Shown here in pieces: positions 24,431 to 36,540 of a stretch of 64,000 nucleotides of DNA. The position numbers were made by a program, and so were the translations under genes. Location: positions 48,765,998 to 48,829,997 of the forward strand of contig OX104129.1 in assembly GCA_944470555.2 (NCBI GenBank). The letters run 5' to 3'. The notes under the pieces were generated by a model. That model was not told the origin of the DNA. It searched no databases and worked only from the letters and a program-made list of their open reading frames with translations. Positions within the stretch are counted from its first letter, which is position 1, and the number at the start of each line of letters is the position of its first letter. This stretch comes from Heterobilharzia americana. Taxonomy: Eukaryota; Platyhelminthes; Trematoda; Strigeidida; Schistosomatidae.

Positions 24431-25830
24431 CGTACTGTTAGGTGAATGGGGTGTGACAGCAGTAGGTGTATCCCATGGGCAACCTGCAGTGCCATGCTGT
24501 CTTTTTAATGGAAAGATGTGGAGATAAAAAAAGATTGGCCCTAAAAACAACATGCTCCTCCCTGCTCCACGGTCTTGTGGTGCTCGCGGTATGGATTTTC
24601 TCTATCCGGCGTTTCAGCAACCAAATCTCAAAACCCCAATCCGCAAAAGGCTCCATATGATTGGTGTCAATCAGATATTCCATGAACTATGTGGTCACAC
24701 AAATCTCTCTCTTTTTCCCTTTTAGGTACGTTAATAAGGAATATTCTAATACTGTGTTGGCAACTGGAAGGTGTCAAACGCCTTCAGCCCTCCAGTAGTA
24801 CGCAAGACTCAATAAAACATAACCTATCCTCCTCATTTCTGTTTCCTCCTTCACTTTCACCTCCTGATGCTAATACTAAGCGTTTACACCTTCCTCAGCC
24901 TCTCATTCTGCGCCTATTATCAGCAATCAATGTCACTGAGACTTCATTTCTAATCCATTAAGACCCCGCCATCGATTTTATGTAGGAGCTTCAACATCCA
25001 AACACTGCCGAATCGGACAGCATACATCGCTCTTCAGAACTCTGCATTCTATAGTGATGGATTTATGCTGTGTCTCTGAGACAAGTATGCAGGGTCAGAG
25101 TGTGGTCATTTGCCAACTTGCGATATCTTTGGCGTCGAGTGGTCAGATATCCTACTAACTATCAAAGAAGTACTCTGCCCTGCAGTCAGTTCTATCCTTC
25201 TATGCAGTTCCGAGACATGCCTATTAAAAGTAGAAGATATGGAGCGGTCACAGGGATTTGATCATAAGTGTATTCATAAGATTGCCCGTGTGCGGTGGGA
25301 TCGACGCGTGGGGAATGTTGAAGTCAGGAGAAGAGTACTAGGCACGACACACAAGTTGATTGATGAGGTTGTGGAACGTTCATCGACTGTGGTGGCTTGG
25401 ACATGTGTCACTCATTTCGATCCACCACCTATCTCGATGTACCATGCTAAGGTAAGTTGGACTAAGTTGGAAGAGAACCCAAAGTTAATAGATCAAGGCG
25501 TTACACTAGTCACTGAAGTCCCTGGCTGTTAGGAGATGTAAACTACCTGGTTGGAGTCCCCGAGACGTTAGGAATCAGTATGTGAGGACTCTTGTTGACA
25601 TGGCTAAAAATTGGTCACAGTGGCGTAAGTGTATGCATCACCTGACGTCTTCTGAAGCTTGAATGTTTGCACTGACCTTTGTATTCAAATTACTTATTCT
25701 CCAACTAAACTATGTACTTTGGTATCAGTCTTTTCTATTCATCTGTTGTTTGTGTACTACTGTGAAGTGTGGTAACTTGAAATGATGCACTTGTGTGCGG
25801 GGTTCTACGTTGATTTCGTATGTCTGCCAG
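24431..25830 (+). mobile_element. LINE family X (copy X2), internally deleted
   Basis: The part 25075-25680 encodes the C-terminal region: a LRYLWRR segment, then after a shift SETCLLKVEDMERSQGFDHK, CIHKIARVRWDRRVGNVEVR, VLGTTHKLIDEVV, and finally the DMAKNWSQWRKCMH-like tail with the shared 3' untranslated segment to 25830. The preceding bases (about 24970-25075) encode RIGQHTSLFRTLHSIVMDLC then CVSET, resembling the start of an AP-type endonuclease. The central endonuclease and RT appear deleted. The block 24431-24960, with a CT-rich leader-like stretch, may be the 5' untranslated region. Left boundary and the 5' assignment are tentative. Confidence 0.65.
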
Positions 25831-25959
25831 ACAGTTGTCAAAATAGGCCAGCGTCGTGCATTCACGAAATGCCTGGCATCATCTCTAATGTTATGTGAAA
25901 ACAGTGTTGAAGACCGCTAGTAACCCAGCAAGAAAGTCAGATAAGTCCAGTAGCTTCTT

Positions 25960-26660
25960 TTGCATTAATGGATCCTCGCGAACTTGTTCTTGCCGGTTTC
26001 GGGCAAAATGAGGCATGGAAACAATTCAAATGTGGACTGAAAAGAAGTCGATCCAATGACTGCAGTAAGTGAGACTGTAACGGAGGAAAAATAATATATG
26101 GTTCACTCACAAGAAAGACGACTGAAGTGATTGGCGCAATACTTCCTGGAATAACTTAACTGGTTTTGATCTACCATCCCATTGTCCGCTATTCAGTGGG
26201 ATCCTAAATGAAAAATTGAAATCGATTCTTCAGAAATTACAGAAGTCAAGGAAGCTGTAAAGTAATCTGAAACGAGAAAGTGCAGTGAGGCGAAATGCAC
26301 TATTACTGGAGATATTCAAATACGCTGGTCTAGGATTACTGTTCAGGTTAACTGAAGAGTTACCTGTCGTATAGGAGTCAGATATGATCCTCTCTGACTG
26401 CTGTGAACCACTGATTGTGCCAGTCTGCAACAAGGAGCAGAAATCGTGATGTGACAGGTGGAGGGGAATCAGTCTGACGAACATAGTGTCTGAGGTTCTA
26501 CTTTCTATGAAAACTAAATGTCTGAGTGAAGCTTGAGAACAGCGAGCCAGAGGAGAGAGAGCAGCCAAGTTTTAGCCCTGATGGTGAGTGTATTGATCAA
26601 ATAAATATTGAACCGCTGCCAGTTTCTGAAACACAGATACACTTACTGATACCCAATAGT
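25960..26660 (+). mobile_element. LINE family X (copy X3), RT N-terminal region, decayed
   Basis: Across frames, 26170-26600 reads like the RT finger region of family X: EITEVKEAVK with a lysine-rich follow-up, an IFKYAGLGLLFRLTEELP stretch, CDRWRGISLTNIVSEVL (about 26450-26500), then a SEA-EQRARGER segment. This resembles the PDDW...CDNHRGISL...EQAGFRPGRGC region seen in trematode LINEs. The palm with YxDD is missing. Heavy frame decay makes the limits approximate. Confidence 0.6.
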
Positions 26661-26989
26661 ACCCTTATTTTATGACCTGAAGGTGAAATTCAGCTCTGTA
26701 TGTCGAGTGTTCGTGCAGTAGTATCTGATTGAATGAGTCGCTAGCTAAGTACATCGCTGTCGTGAAGGCTTTATGCAGGAACTTCCACCAGCGTGTTAGT
26801 GCCTTTGGCAAGTTATCAGGTTCCCATCAAAGATGTCCACTCTCTCGATTCTCATTCTACTGAGTCAATGAGGTTGTAAACCTTGATTGGCTCAGATGTC
26901 TTGGAGATGTGTAACATATGTTTTTAATCGTTGTCTTCCTCATCACACATTGTTATATCTTCCATCGCCAACTGTTATATATTCTGAAA

Positions 26990-27300
26990 AACTGACATAG
27001 TACGCACGCTTAGCTGAGAGCTAACTTAGTGCACAAGAGGCACTGACGACAAATCCGGGCCGAATAGAGAGAAGACCGAAGTTGGATGATGGGAGAGTTT
27101 ATTACTCCGAGAATATAATAATAAATCAACCCAAAAACACGCGGATATGTATACACATGAAATATGACCTTGTCCACAATTGGAGGCATAGTCATAGTGA
27201 GATGAAGGTTAACCAATCAGCGAATAATTACATTACATTGGGGGCAGAAAATAAACAGTCATACCGTAAAAATGGTGTGAGAATGCCAAGTTAAAAATGT
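26990..27300 (-). repeat. Unassigned repeat-like block, possibly a solo LTR
   Basis: GC-richer than its surroundings, and on the minus strand it contains GTAATAAACTCTCCC (a possible polyadenylation signal) and a CTCTCTATTCGGCCCGG stretch. This architecture would fit an LTR, but I see no second copy in the window and cannot fix the ends. Confidence 0.25.
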
Positions 27301-27349
27301 TCAGATCAATAATGATGTTTTATACAAAACTGGCTCCCTACCACAAGTT

Positions 27350-27610
27350 GTTGGCTGAAGTGAGTTCAGTCTGTAAAATGACAAGAGGCGGCGATACTAT
27401 AACATGGTGTCAGTCCATGAAATCTCTGACTGTTGGTATGTGGCGTGTTGACAGATTAAGATTTCTATGTTGAGGTTCGCGCGACAACAGAAATCAGTAT
27501 TTGGAAATTCCAAGTAACCTGTCTGAGATTCGACGTCATAGGTGGAGATGAATCGACATCTTACCTGCTCCTAATGGTCATAGTGAACTCAGTGTTCTTT
27601 TATTCTTCCT
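27350..27610 (+). mobile_element. LINE family X (copy X4), C-terminal tail
   Basis: The + strand reads WCQSMKSLTVGMWRVDRLRF, then GSRDNRNQYLEIPSNLSE and a HRWR segment. This is the same tail as at 450-635 and 33.7 kb (WHQ.KSLT.GLSRVGRCRL...RN.WL.TL.DMA.N.SQWRR). It may be the far end of the same element as copy X3, with material between lost or replaced. Confidence 0.6.
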
Positions 27611-28640
27611 TGCTCCCTTTTGATGTCTTTCCACAATGTCTGACTGCCTCTTTTTTTTCTTTGCCTTTCATCTTAGTGCTTTCTCGCTTAATGTCGATTG
27701 GAAATTTGCTCAGCAACTTTGTGTACATTTGCCCAGTAGGCAATGACTCACATCTGTTGTGTGAGGACTAATGATTATACCTGGTTGCTCAATCCTCGTT
27801 AGGTAGAGAGGTGTTCGAATCCATGACTCCAGTGGTTGAAATTCAATTCCCTAAACCATTTAGCCACAACTCCTCACTTATTGTACTCATATGAGGTGTA
27901 GCAACTTGGACTATTACGCAGTAGCATCAGGTCGTATGTTGACAGTGACTGATTTGCTGGCGCTATCTGTGAAAATATTTTGCTCGAAGTTGTTACTATA
28001 GGCTTTATTTAGCGAATCTTTGGTGGGCTTTTTGTTTTTTATACTTATTCACTTTTCTTCGAGTACACTCTTGTGCACAGTTACACTGGAAGAGTGTTTG
28101 TATCACAAACTCTTGCTTAGTTTTGCTTTATTTTAGCTTTATGTTATGTTCTGTTTGTCCATTTTTCTAGTCTGCTGTTTACTTGCATTAAGGATCTTCA
28201 GAAGAAGAAACTCAAACATATTGTCACAAGAAGTTAGTGGAAGTTTCCAGCCTTAAACATCAGTAATTTTGATTTTTACGTGGACATTTGTACCGATAAA
28301 TGCATCGTTATTTGATAACGATTTAGAAACAGTGTACTGAGCTACTGGTTCCATTCATTGACTTCGATTATAATGAGAGATAAAAACGATTTCTAATGTA
28401 ACTTCATAGCCGCACATTTTCCAAAAATATGATGCATGGCTCACTGAAATATTATGGAATATGACTGCAAGTGGCACTTTTAAAAGCCAGACTATATCAC
28501 TTTATTATGTATATATTTTATTGCTTCATAGAACAGGATGAAGTCACATAAGAATTTTCTACGTAAACGAACTTGAGATCACAATAATCGATGACGTGAA
28601 ATTATAACTCTGAAAAAGGCACGTTTTGACAATAATATTT
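27611..28640. other. Intron sequence, possible tRNA-like fragment
   Basis: Near 27770-27880 a stretch GGTGTTCGAATCCATGACTC resembles a B-box in a degenerate SINE head. Otherwise nothing seen. Confidence 0.3.
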
Positions 28641-28975
28641 GTAGAAGTAGTATTCATCATAGACTGACATCAGTTTGGAACCATTGAAAACCTGGGAGCA
28701 CTGCACAGCTGTTTCGTCTTAGTATGGGACTCCTGAGCAGTACGCACCGACGACCCGTCTAGGGATCGAACTCAAGACCTTCGGGTTTCATGCGTTAACC
28801 ATTCAGCCAATGGGTCGGTTTCTGGTGGTTCACAATTTCCAACTTCTGTCAATTCACTCAAGGTCTTCAGATAGCACTCACTTCACTTCTGACTGGTTGA
28901 CCCCACAGGTCACGGCTTCTCATTAGAGCTTCGTGATATCCATCTGGAAGCAAGTCACTAATGAGCACTATACAG
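28641..28975 (-). mobile_element. Hammerhead SINE family 2, full-length but inactive ribozyme
   Basis: On the minus strand in order: a 5' region with GTGGGGTCAACCAGTCAGAA, a tRNA-like head (B-box GAGTTCGATCCC at 28762-28773), a hammerhead-like motif at 28698-28743, and the conserved tail ending ATGTCAGTCTATGATGAATA. The motif keeps stem I GTACTG/CAGTGC, stem II and GAAAC. The core reads CTCAGGA instead of CTGANGA and the cleavage triplet is GTG instead of GTC, so it should not cleave. Confidence 0.75.
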
Positions 28976-28977
28976 TA

Positions 28978-29092
28978 ATGTATTTTTGAGATGAATGGGA
29001 TTTTTTAATTTAGAAGTAACATTCATCATGGACTCATGTACTACTTCTAAATTAAAAGATCCCCATTCATCTGAAAAATACAATAATATTTG
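28978..29092. repeat. Imperfect palindrome, about 115 bp
   Basis: The left arm (GTATTTTTGAGATGAATGGG then an AATTTAGAAGTA stretch) is repeated inverted on the right (TACTACTTCTAAATT then ATCCCCATTCATCT and AAAATAC), around a loop holding CATTCATCATGGACTCATG, itself like the SINE tail. It directly abuts the SINE above. Confidence 0.75.
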
Positions 29093-30655
29093 TCACATTT
29101 AATCTAGGTTATTAGATGAATAATGCACTAAAACTAGGTAAGAGGAAGTACATTTCAACACCAGCTGCTCATTCGACATAACTGAATATGAAGCTTCTCC
29201 AAAAAGCAATGAAAATTACAGCTAAATCGTTATCGTGATATTAGATAAGGGTTATAATTGTATAAATCTTAGCGTGTTTAAAACGAATGAACTCCAGCTT
29301 TTTACCCGGAAGTCTGTTCATTGCTTTTTCAGAGAAATTAACGAAATTGAGATATAAATGATGTGAAAAACATATTTCTGATCGCCTAGTTTAATCCTGT
29401 TTATACGACCATTTAAAAAAAGCATGATTACTAATCATTGTATCGCATTCATATGTGCATTCTTGTTCATGTTCTCCTTCATTAAAAAGTTACAAGTGAA
29501 ATCGTAGTCATTACGTAATTGTATGCGCATTTACAAGAAGATATGTGAGATGTATATCATTTATTTCAGTGTGCATGGATGAAAATAAAAAATAAAAGGA
29601 TAGGAAAATAAGAATGAAATAAGATACAGATAAATCATATCATAACAGTATGCTCTTGTCCACTAACAGGAAACAGTGATGAAACGTATTGCAGAATTTA
29701 TCTTTAAAGCTTGGTGACTGATAATTATCAAGATATAGACAACTGTACTCTATCTTGTCTGCTCAAATCATTTACAGTCACCTATATGTCTAGGGCTCCA
29801 GTAGTCAATCCTTTCAGGATGACTCAAAACCGCTTTTGCCGAACACTAGTTTCATTAAAATTAATTTATCTAATTTCTACAACAGGTTATGCAATCGCTG
29901 ATTTGCTTTTCAAGTTCATAACATCTATTGAGGATTTTAAAATCCGTTTTATACATTTTCTATGCTCCGTAAACCGTACATTGACCTGTTTGTAAGTTTC
30001 CCCTAAATGTACTGCATTTCATGCATCAAATTTTGCTTCACAAACACACTTATGTTAATTTTCATTTGACATTACGCCTCTAAACTTCATCAACATGCAG
30101 TGTAGCATATTTGTAACACTAAAATGAACCTTTAGGTTATAGTTGTTGAGAAGTGTTCTCATCGCTTCTCATCTCATTTTATACCATATGGAATCATTAC
30201 AATGTTAATCCATTTCAACAGAAGTAAATTGTCTACATTACCAACTTCATGTTTTAGGATTCTTTTATACAGAATACACACGGGAGTCGTTTGCTTACAG
30301 TCCACAGCAAAGTAAATTTAACTCTTGCTTTCACTCAAGTCGAATATCTATGTTGAGCAGATTTCTGGTGACTACAACATTTGTTTTTAAAAGATGCCCA
30401 AACCGATATTTTAGGTATCTGTGAGAATTCATTGGTTTTAAGATATTTGTTTCCAATCTGTTGGTTTAATGTCTTTCTACCACACAGGTCATATAAATGC
30501 TTTTTTAAATTCAATTTCTTTGGAGAAAGAGGTACTTTTCGACTGATTAGTAGTATATCGTGGAAGTACTTCAAAATTATGATGTGTAGTAATAAATAAT
30601 AAATCTTCTACCTACCTAAACCGAAATTTTTGGGAAATAGGCAAGTTCACCATTG
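29093..30655. other. Intron sequence, no feature seen
   Basis: AT-rich. Open frames of 72-94 codons here lack any recognisable motif. Confidence 0.35.
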
Positions 30656-30659
30656 CATT

Positions 30660-31190
30660 AGTCTCTAATGAATGCGTATGAGACTCTTCAGCAGCATGCT
30701 TCCACAATCCGGCTGCGGAACAGAACTCAGGCTTCACGGTGAACTCATTGACCATTAAGCTACTGGGCTGGTGTTCAATAGTTCACACTTCCCTATTTCT
30801 TTCATTTCGTGACGTAGCGCGAATATCCACCAAGGTCTCTAGTTGGTATCCACATCAGAGTACAGCATGATGATATGCTTCTAGATGCATATCCTGAAGT
30901 TTTACTGAGTAATCGTGGTATGTGGAGTCAACCAATCGGACGTGGAACGGATGCCAACCGAAGAGCTTGGATGATGGTCGCGCGAACTGACAGAAGTAAG
31001 AGACTGTGGACCATTGAATTCTGCCCCAGTAGCTGAATAGTTAATGCTTTGACCATGGAGCACAAAGGTCCTGAGTTCGATTCATAGATGGGTCGTGGGT
31101 GCGTACTGCTCAGGAGTCCCATACTAGAACGAAACAGCTGTGCAGTGCTCCCAAGTTTTCAATGTCTCTCCAACTGATGTAAGTTGGCAC
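30660..31190 (+). mobile_element. Inverted pair of hammerhead SINE family 2 copies
   Basis: The left part (about 30660-30850) is a minus-strand copy: a decayed hammerhead (ATGCTGCTGAAGAGTCTCAT on the minus strand), a tRNA-like head, and the CACTTCGTGAC-type 5' region. The right part (about 30900-31190) is a plus-strand copy with GGTCCTGAGTTCGATTCATA as B-box region and a hammerhead-like motif at 31103-31148. The right motif has core CTCAGGA and cleavage triplet GTG, the same two inactivating states as the copy at 28.7 kb, and stem II is weakened (GTCC/GAAC). Confidence 0.7.
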
Positions 31191-31399
31191 GTTTGATGCA
31201 CAATTCAGCTTTGGCGACACATCCTTCCATCCAAATCAATGTAGGACCAGGCATTACTGTGTAACGGTTCGAGTTGCCACAACTCATATCAGTGCATCAA
31301 GTAAAAAGGCAGTGAGGTGCAAGATGAAGATAAAAAAACTAAGTCAAAAGAAATGTAAAGTATGAAGAGAGAGAAAAGAAGAATGAGAAAATGGTGAGA

Positions 31400-32640
31400 T
31401 ACGGTATTGCCTCGTTAAGATGAGGACAATGTGTGTATACATCTGCGCCACTGACATCAGTTCTGAGCCATATCATCTAGAGTCTCCAACCACTAGTTCC
31501 TCTTGTCCTGCGGACTCAAACCGTCAAGTCAGCATCGCCCCACATGGCTCAAACCCACAGCCAAACACTTCATACATTGGTGCCACGTTTTAATCTGGCC
31601 ACCTTGGGCCTTTTTCCAGCCTGAACCTACTTCTCACATTATTGTGTGACGCAGCAGTCGGCGATTAGGCATACGAAATACTTGTCCCAACCATCTCAGT
31701 CGATGAAGATTCACAATCGTGTCAACTGATTTACCTCTTATACCTCAAACTCTACGCCTGACGTCTGCGTTACTCAAGTGGTGACACCACGGAATATGGT
31801 CTGTGCTGCGAAGGCAACGGTGGTCAAACACTTGAAGCTTCCTAATGTCTTCCACTTTCAATGGCAATGTTTCATAACTATTGAGTAGAACTTAGCGGAC
31901 TGCTGTATAGTATATGCAACCTTAAATAACCAATCGAATAAAGTGGCAGTGCCACAGGTGTCGTAAGTTGGCGAAAGCCAGCCAAGCCTTTCATATTTGT
32001 GCAGAGGTTTCATCAGCCGCTGAACCACTACGGCTGATCCTACTTCCCAGGTAAGTGAAGTGGTTGACACTCTCAACCACTAGACTCTCTATTGTTAGCC
32101 GTGGCACTGTTGAAAACCAATCCTGGAGCAACAATTTGCATTTGGGTGGTGAGAAATGCATCCCAAACATTCTTAAATTGCCACTCAGTGTCCAGAACAC
32201 TCTGCATCTTATCAGCATCTTCATATAACAGGACTATATCATCTACATATTCTAGGTCTAACGAAAATTCTCCACCGATTAGGTCAACGTTTGTGTAATC
32301 AGGTGACAAGAGGGAGACCTCCATAAGAATATCTATGATGAAATTGAATAAGAATGGAGACAGTGGGCATCCCTGGTGTACACCATTCGACGAGCACAGC
32401 TCCGCGGAAATCCCACCGTAGGGTCTAACACGCACAGAAATGTTCGAGTAGAGATCTTTCAATAAGGTGATGTACTTACTCGGCACGCGTTTCAGTGATA
32501 GACATTTCCATAAGACATCTCGATCCACAGAGTTGAATGCCGCCTTCAGGTCGAGAAATACAGCTATTGTCGGGCGTCAGTAAGCTTGTCTGTGCTCCAG
32601 AGCCTGGCACAGTGTGAATATTAGGTGAATTAGGTCGTCA
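31400..32640 (-). mobile_element. LINE family X (copy X5) with RT palm
   Basis: On the minus strand 32073-32528 encodes a good RT palm: an AVFLDLKAAFNSVDRDVLWK stretch, GVHQGCPLSPFLFNFIIDIL, and YVDDIVLLYEDADKM, so the YxDD box is intact. After shifts comes PPKCKLLLQDWFSTVPRLTI and HFTYLGSRISRSGSAADE, then the thumb and C-terminal tail (the MNLHRL-WLGQ and W-QC-KCLAVGLSHVGRC region) down to about 31400. Stops and frameshifts are frequent, so it is dead. It lies antisense to BRSK. 5' truncated at the start of the palm; clade not decided. Confidence 0.85.
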
Positions 32641-33229
32641 CAATGATATCTGTATTCAGTTCCCCTCATTCAGATGTTATCATCTATAAATTGTTAAGAC
32701 AATTTTAATTTTACGGATTACATTTTAGTTACGTATTCTTTTGCTTCAACAAAGACTTTGATTGAAAGAATGTAGCATCTTTCAATAAATAGCTTTCTCA
32801 TCCACTTTTGTAAAGAAATCTGACTCAAATATATTATTTCATCAACTCTTCCCAGAAGGAAAATAGTGTAGCATACTTAAAAAATGCATCTATAGGAAAT
32901 TCACACCCAGCGATTAAATGACCGATTCTCAGTTCTGCATACCATCAATAGAAAAAGAAATTAAAAAAAATTCTGTTCTAACGTGAATCCGGAAAATTTA
33001 TTCACCTGGCAAATCAGGTGGTCAAATCAATTTTCAAGATCTGTATTCATCGATAAAAGTTGTCCAGAAAAATCCGTGTATAAAAAACTGAATTGAAAAT
33101 CAATCAGTACGGAGGAAAGCTCTTTCTGAATACGATTTTTAACGGCGACAGTGGGTGAGACCTTAAAATGTAAGTGGATGAAAACCTGTCAATTTTATTT
33201 GAAGTAATTTGTGGTCAGCCTATACTGGT

Positions 33230-34045
33230 TACTAAGTGGGGAATATGTATGCAAAGGACTGGTTAGGACCTTTAGACTGCTTCCGTGTGTGTATTCCACC
33301 CTAGGTACGTCTGACTTCACAGGGATTGACCTACTCCGGATAAGATATCCAACTACTTATCGCAGGACGAATATGCTGGGCTGCAGTCCGTTCTGTCCTG
33401 CTATACACCTGTGAGACACCGCCGTTAAAAGTAAGCGACATGAAGCGGTTGCAGCGTTTTCGTCACATATGTCTTCTTAGCTTTGTTTGAGTGTGATGGA
33501 ATCACCGTGTGATCGACGTCGATGTCAGATCAAGTAAGACAGGCAAGTTAACTGACGGAGTTGTGAACCTTAGTTGATTGATATGGCTTATATATATACT
33601 GTGCGTACCAAGCCACTGCCTACCTCGATATGCCATGCTAGAGAGAAGCTGGATTAAGTTGAAATAGGGTTCGGAATGGCCAAACCAAGATCTGGTACCA
33701 GTCAACGAAGTCCCTAATTATTGGTCCGAGTCGTGTGGGGAGATGTAGGCCACGTGATTTCGGTCCATGAGACGATAAGAATCAGTGGTTGAGGATTCTA
33801 GGTGACATGCCTGAAAACTGGTTACAGTAGTTTAGATGTATACATTCCTTGACATCTTTTAAACCTTGAATGTTTGCATTAACCGTTGTCTTCAAATTGT
33901 TTGTTCTCTCATACAACTTAGTCTACTTTGATATCAGTTTAATTTTATCCATGTGTTCTTTTTGTACTACTATGAAGTGTGGCTGCTTTAACCAATACAC
34001 TTGTGTGCGAGGTTCTGCATTAATTTTGTCTGTCCATCTGTCTAC
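33230..34045 (+). mobile_element. LINE family X (copy X6), C-terminal end
   Basis: The + strand encodes, with shifts, a YLSQDEYAGLQSVLSCYTPV segment (equivalent to the RVYCAAVRSVLLYGCET region), WYQSTKSLIIGPSRVGRCRP near 33690-33750, and the RN-WLRILGDMPENW tail, then the shared 3' untranslated part encoding a FCTTMKCG-like stretch at about 33955-33980. The endonuclease and RT palm are absent. Confidence 0.75.
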
Positions 34046-34944
34046 TTTGTGGGCTCATCAACTCAGAAACAGACAGTCTAACATTGATTCCAGCATGTTT
34101 CAGCTTGTCTTAATTAATGATAAATGAAAGTTTGTAGATGCATCTATCCTTTTTTTCTGTTGTGGATATTGAGTAAACTTCTAGAAGATTGCTTTTGTAT
34201 AGGTCATAGTATACTATTGTATATTTATATGAAATGAAGTCGTTAAAAACAAACATACTCATTTAAATCCTTTATCCTGTATAACTTTATAAAGGTATAC
34301 GGATTTCTGAAAATATTGAGAATCTAATGAAAATAAATGATAACACCAGCTGATTAAAGCAAAAATATTCTCAAATCATTTACATGTCAATATTACTGTT
34401 TAGTCATTCTTAAACTTACTAGTGTAATTAAAAGTGTGTATCATAACAGTAACTCGATTGACAAGTATTCTATTTATCATTGAGGTTTGCCGTAGTTCCG
34501 TTTGATTGTGCTTTCGTCGTATTAGCCTTCATATGAGTATGTCTGAGGAGCTCTGGGTCATTTCTACCCTATGAGCCACGAGTCCGGACCCCCCCTCCGC
34601 TTATCCGGTAGTAGTATTAGCCCTCACCCAATAGGTGAGGTTCATTGTTTACTGCATAAATATGCACGTAGTTGATGAATGTGTTTAAATTTTTTCCAAC
34701 TTTTTCAAGGATTACGTTAAATCTCTAACTTATTGAGTAACTCATTTAAAAAACGTAGCAATAGTATACGTGTGCATAAAATGTAAGTTACAAAAAATTC
34801 TCGGATTCGCATTATTTTCATTGTTTTCATCATTACAAGTCCCATAGTATTCAAGACCAACTTTTACCATATTCGAGTGATGTTTTATTTACGGTTCGTC
34901 AATTCCATTGTTTTTTTTTCTGATTGATAATTAATCCCTTTTAG
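34046..34944. other. Intron sequence before exon
   Basis: A short GC-rich segment at 34520-34650 (GAGTCCGGACCCCCCCTCCG then CACCCAATAGGTGAGGTTC) resembles the block near 2.82 kb and may be a shared old repeat. The acceptor tract ends the region. Confidence 0.35.
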
Positions 34945-35176
34945 GTTTTCTTAGCGACACCTGGTGTTGTGCACACAGTGATTTCTCCTACTAGTTTTCG
35001 AGCTGAATATCGTCGAGCCGGTAGTGGATCAAGTTTACTTGCTCGACCAGTTAAACTTCAAGTAGATATGGTACGTGCAACCGGAGGAATTAGTACAGGC
35101 TCTGGACATCAGAATAATATCAACTCAATCTCATCTGAACGTGAAGTGTATGCAGTCAACTTTCAGCTGTTGTCAG
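34945..35176 (+). CDS. BRSK: BRSK-like kinase exon: core of C-terminal domain
   Basis: Acceptor CCTTTTAG ends at 34944 and donor TCAG|GTAAGA at 35176/35177. Entry is phase 0 and exit is phase 1, both matching neighbours. The 77 codons give VFLATPGVVHTVISPTSFRA and continue EYRRAG, then a PVKLQVDM strand and, after a short Gly/Ser/Asn-rich loop, EVYAVNFQLLSG. These correspond to AFLSIPSLSHSVLSQTSFRA, PVRFQVDI and IYSVTFTLISG of BRSK1/2. This is the best conserved part of the gene in the window and fixes the family. The KA1-like fold of SAD kinases has regulatory and membrane-binding roles in other animals; its role here is inferred. Confidence 0.95.
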
Positions 35177-35904
35177 GTAAGAGCGATAAGTTCATCATGA
35201 TTATTTGATAGCCTGATACAAATGTATTGTGGGGAAAAATAATATCAACCAAACGTATATGGTAATGTCGTTGGCTAAAAGAAATCACTTTTACAGTCGA
35301 TTTTAACCTCCTTAAGTTAGTGTAACGTAACTTCATGTTTCACGTATCGCGAAAAAACACTATGACAATTGTTTAATGTTTTAAGAAGCTGAAAGATGTT
35401 TACTCTTCTTTAATACCTTCCCTTTTTCAATGGGTAGAATCTTTAAAATCCGATGCTGTTTGATAACAGTTATTTGTACTAGAGCGATCTTCATTTTTTT
35501 GTACAAACTAGTAAATCATCTTGCAGATAGTCCTAAATTTTGTTCCGCTAGTCTTTTGGCGTAAATTATTTTAAGAAATTTCGACGATCAGTAGAAATAA
35601 AAGAGTTTAGTATGTAGACGAAACTAATCCCTGTCATGCTATGTCTTGGTGAGTGGAAAACAATTGAGGAGATTTTTTTGCACACGCTATTCTAGGCGGG
35701 TTTTCTCATCTCAGCTGTTTATGATCATCACCTTTTAAATTTGGAGTATTTGACTGTTGTTTTCATTGCACCCAATTCTCTCATATAGAGGGATCTGTGG
35801 CTACTCAGTTTAAGTGTTTTATTTTTAAGTATTGGATCCCATGATCAAATCCTATTCTACCTTCAGGGCTCTACATCAAGCATGCAAGCCCTCACACAAG
35901 TGGA
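35177..35904. other. BRSK intron, nothing specific
   Basis: Starts with the GTAAGA donor. No feature recognised before the first foldback unit. Confidence 0.5.
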
Positions 35905-36044
35905 GCAACTTTGAAGGCTATCCTAGCAGAAACTGAAACAACCAGTCAGACTTCTCTATTTTGTGAAATCTGCCTTTTCAGCCGAAATGAAGAAACTTAA
36001 TTGGTTATTTCCATCATTGCTAGGGTGGTCTTCAAAGTCGCCCT
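35905..36044. mobile_element. Foldback MITE-like unit (copy 1)
   Basis: About 140 bp with inverted arms. The left arm has GGCTATCCTAGCAGAAACTG then AACAACCAGTCAG; the right arm has AATTGGTTATTTCCATCATT then GCTAGGGTGG and TCAAAGTCGCCCT. The same unit occurs at 36541, 51476 and as a half at 50575. No internal gene. Confidence 0.75.
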
Positions 36045-36540
36045 AAAAAAAAGGGTGGGGCTAAACGTTACTCCCCGGATCTTTTAGTATTCTCTGTGAA
36101 AACGCGTATGTTCTGTGTTTTTAAGCATCTATATTGAAGTTAGAACTGAACTAATAAGTCGTTTTCTCTGCTCTTTGAAGGCCCAGTTAACTTACTTTGG
36201 TTTGGCAGCATCATTTCTCATAAATAAAATGTACTCACATCACAACTAATGCGCGGGGAAGTGCAATTAATGCTTTTCACTTGAATAAAAGGCATGAAAC
36301 ACGATTCACTTAAAGAGCGTTTTAGAAACTTTTATAACAAAAAAATATGCGTACAGCTGACAGAACGGAACGCTATATCCTATAATAGGCACGATAACAC
36401 TTGAGGATAACTTTTAGCCTCGCCCGAAAATACACTCATATTTGAATGTTACATATAAGTGTCAAGATCCGGTTTGGAGTCTTATAAGAAACAATTAAGT
36501 TGCGCGTTATTTATGTTCATAGCGAAGTATCTCAATAAGT

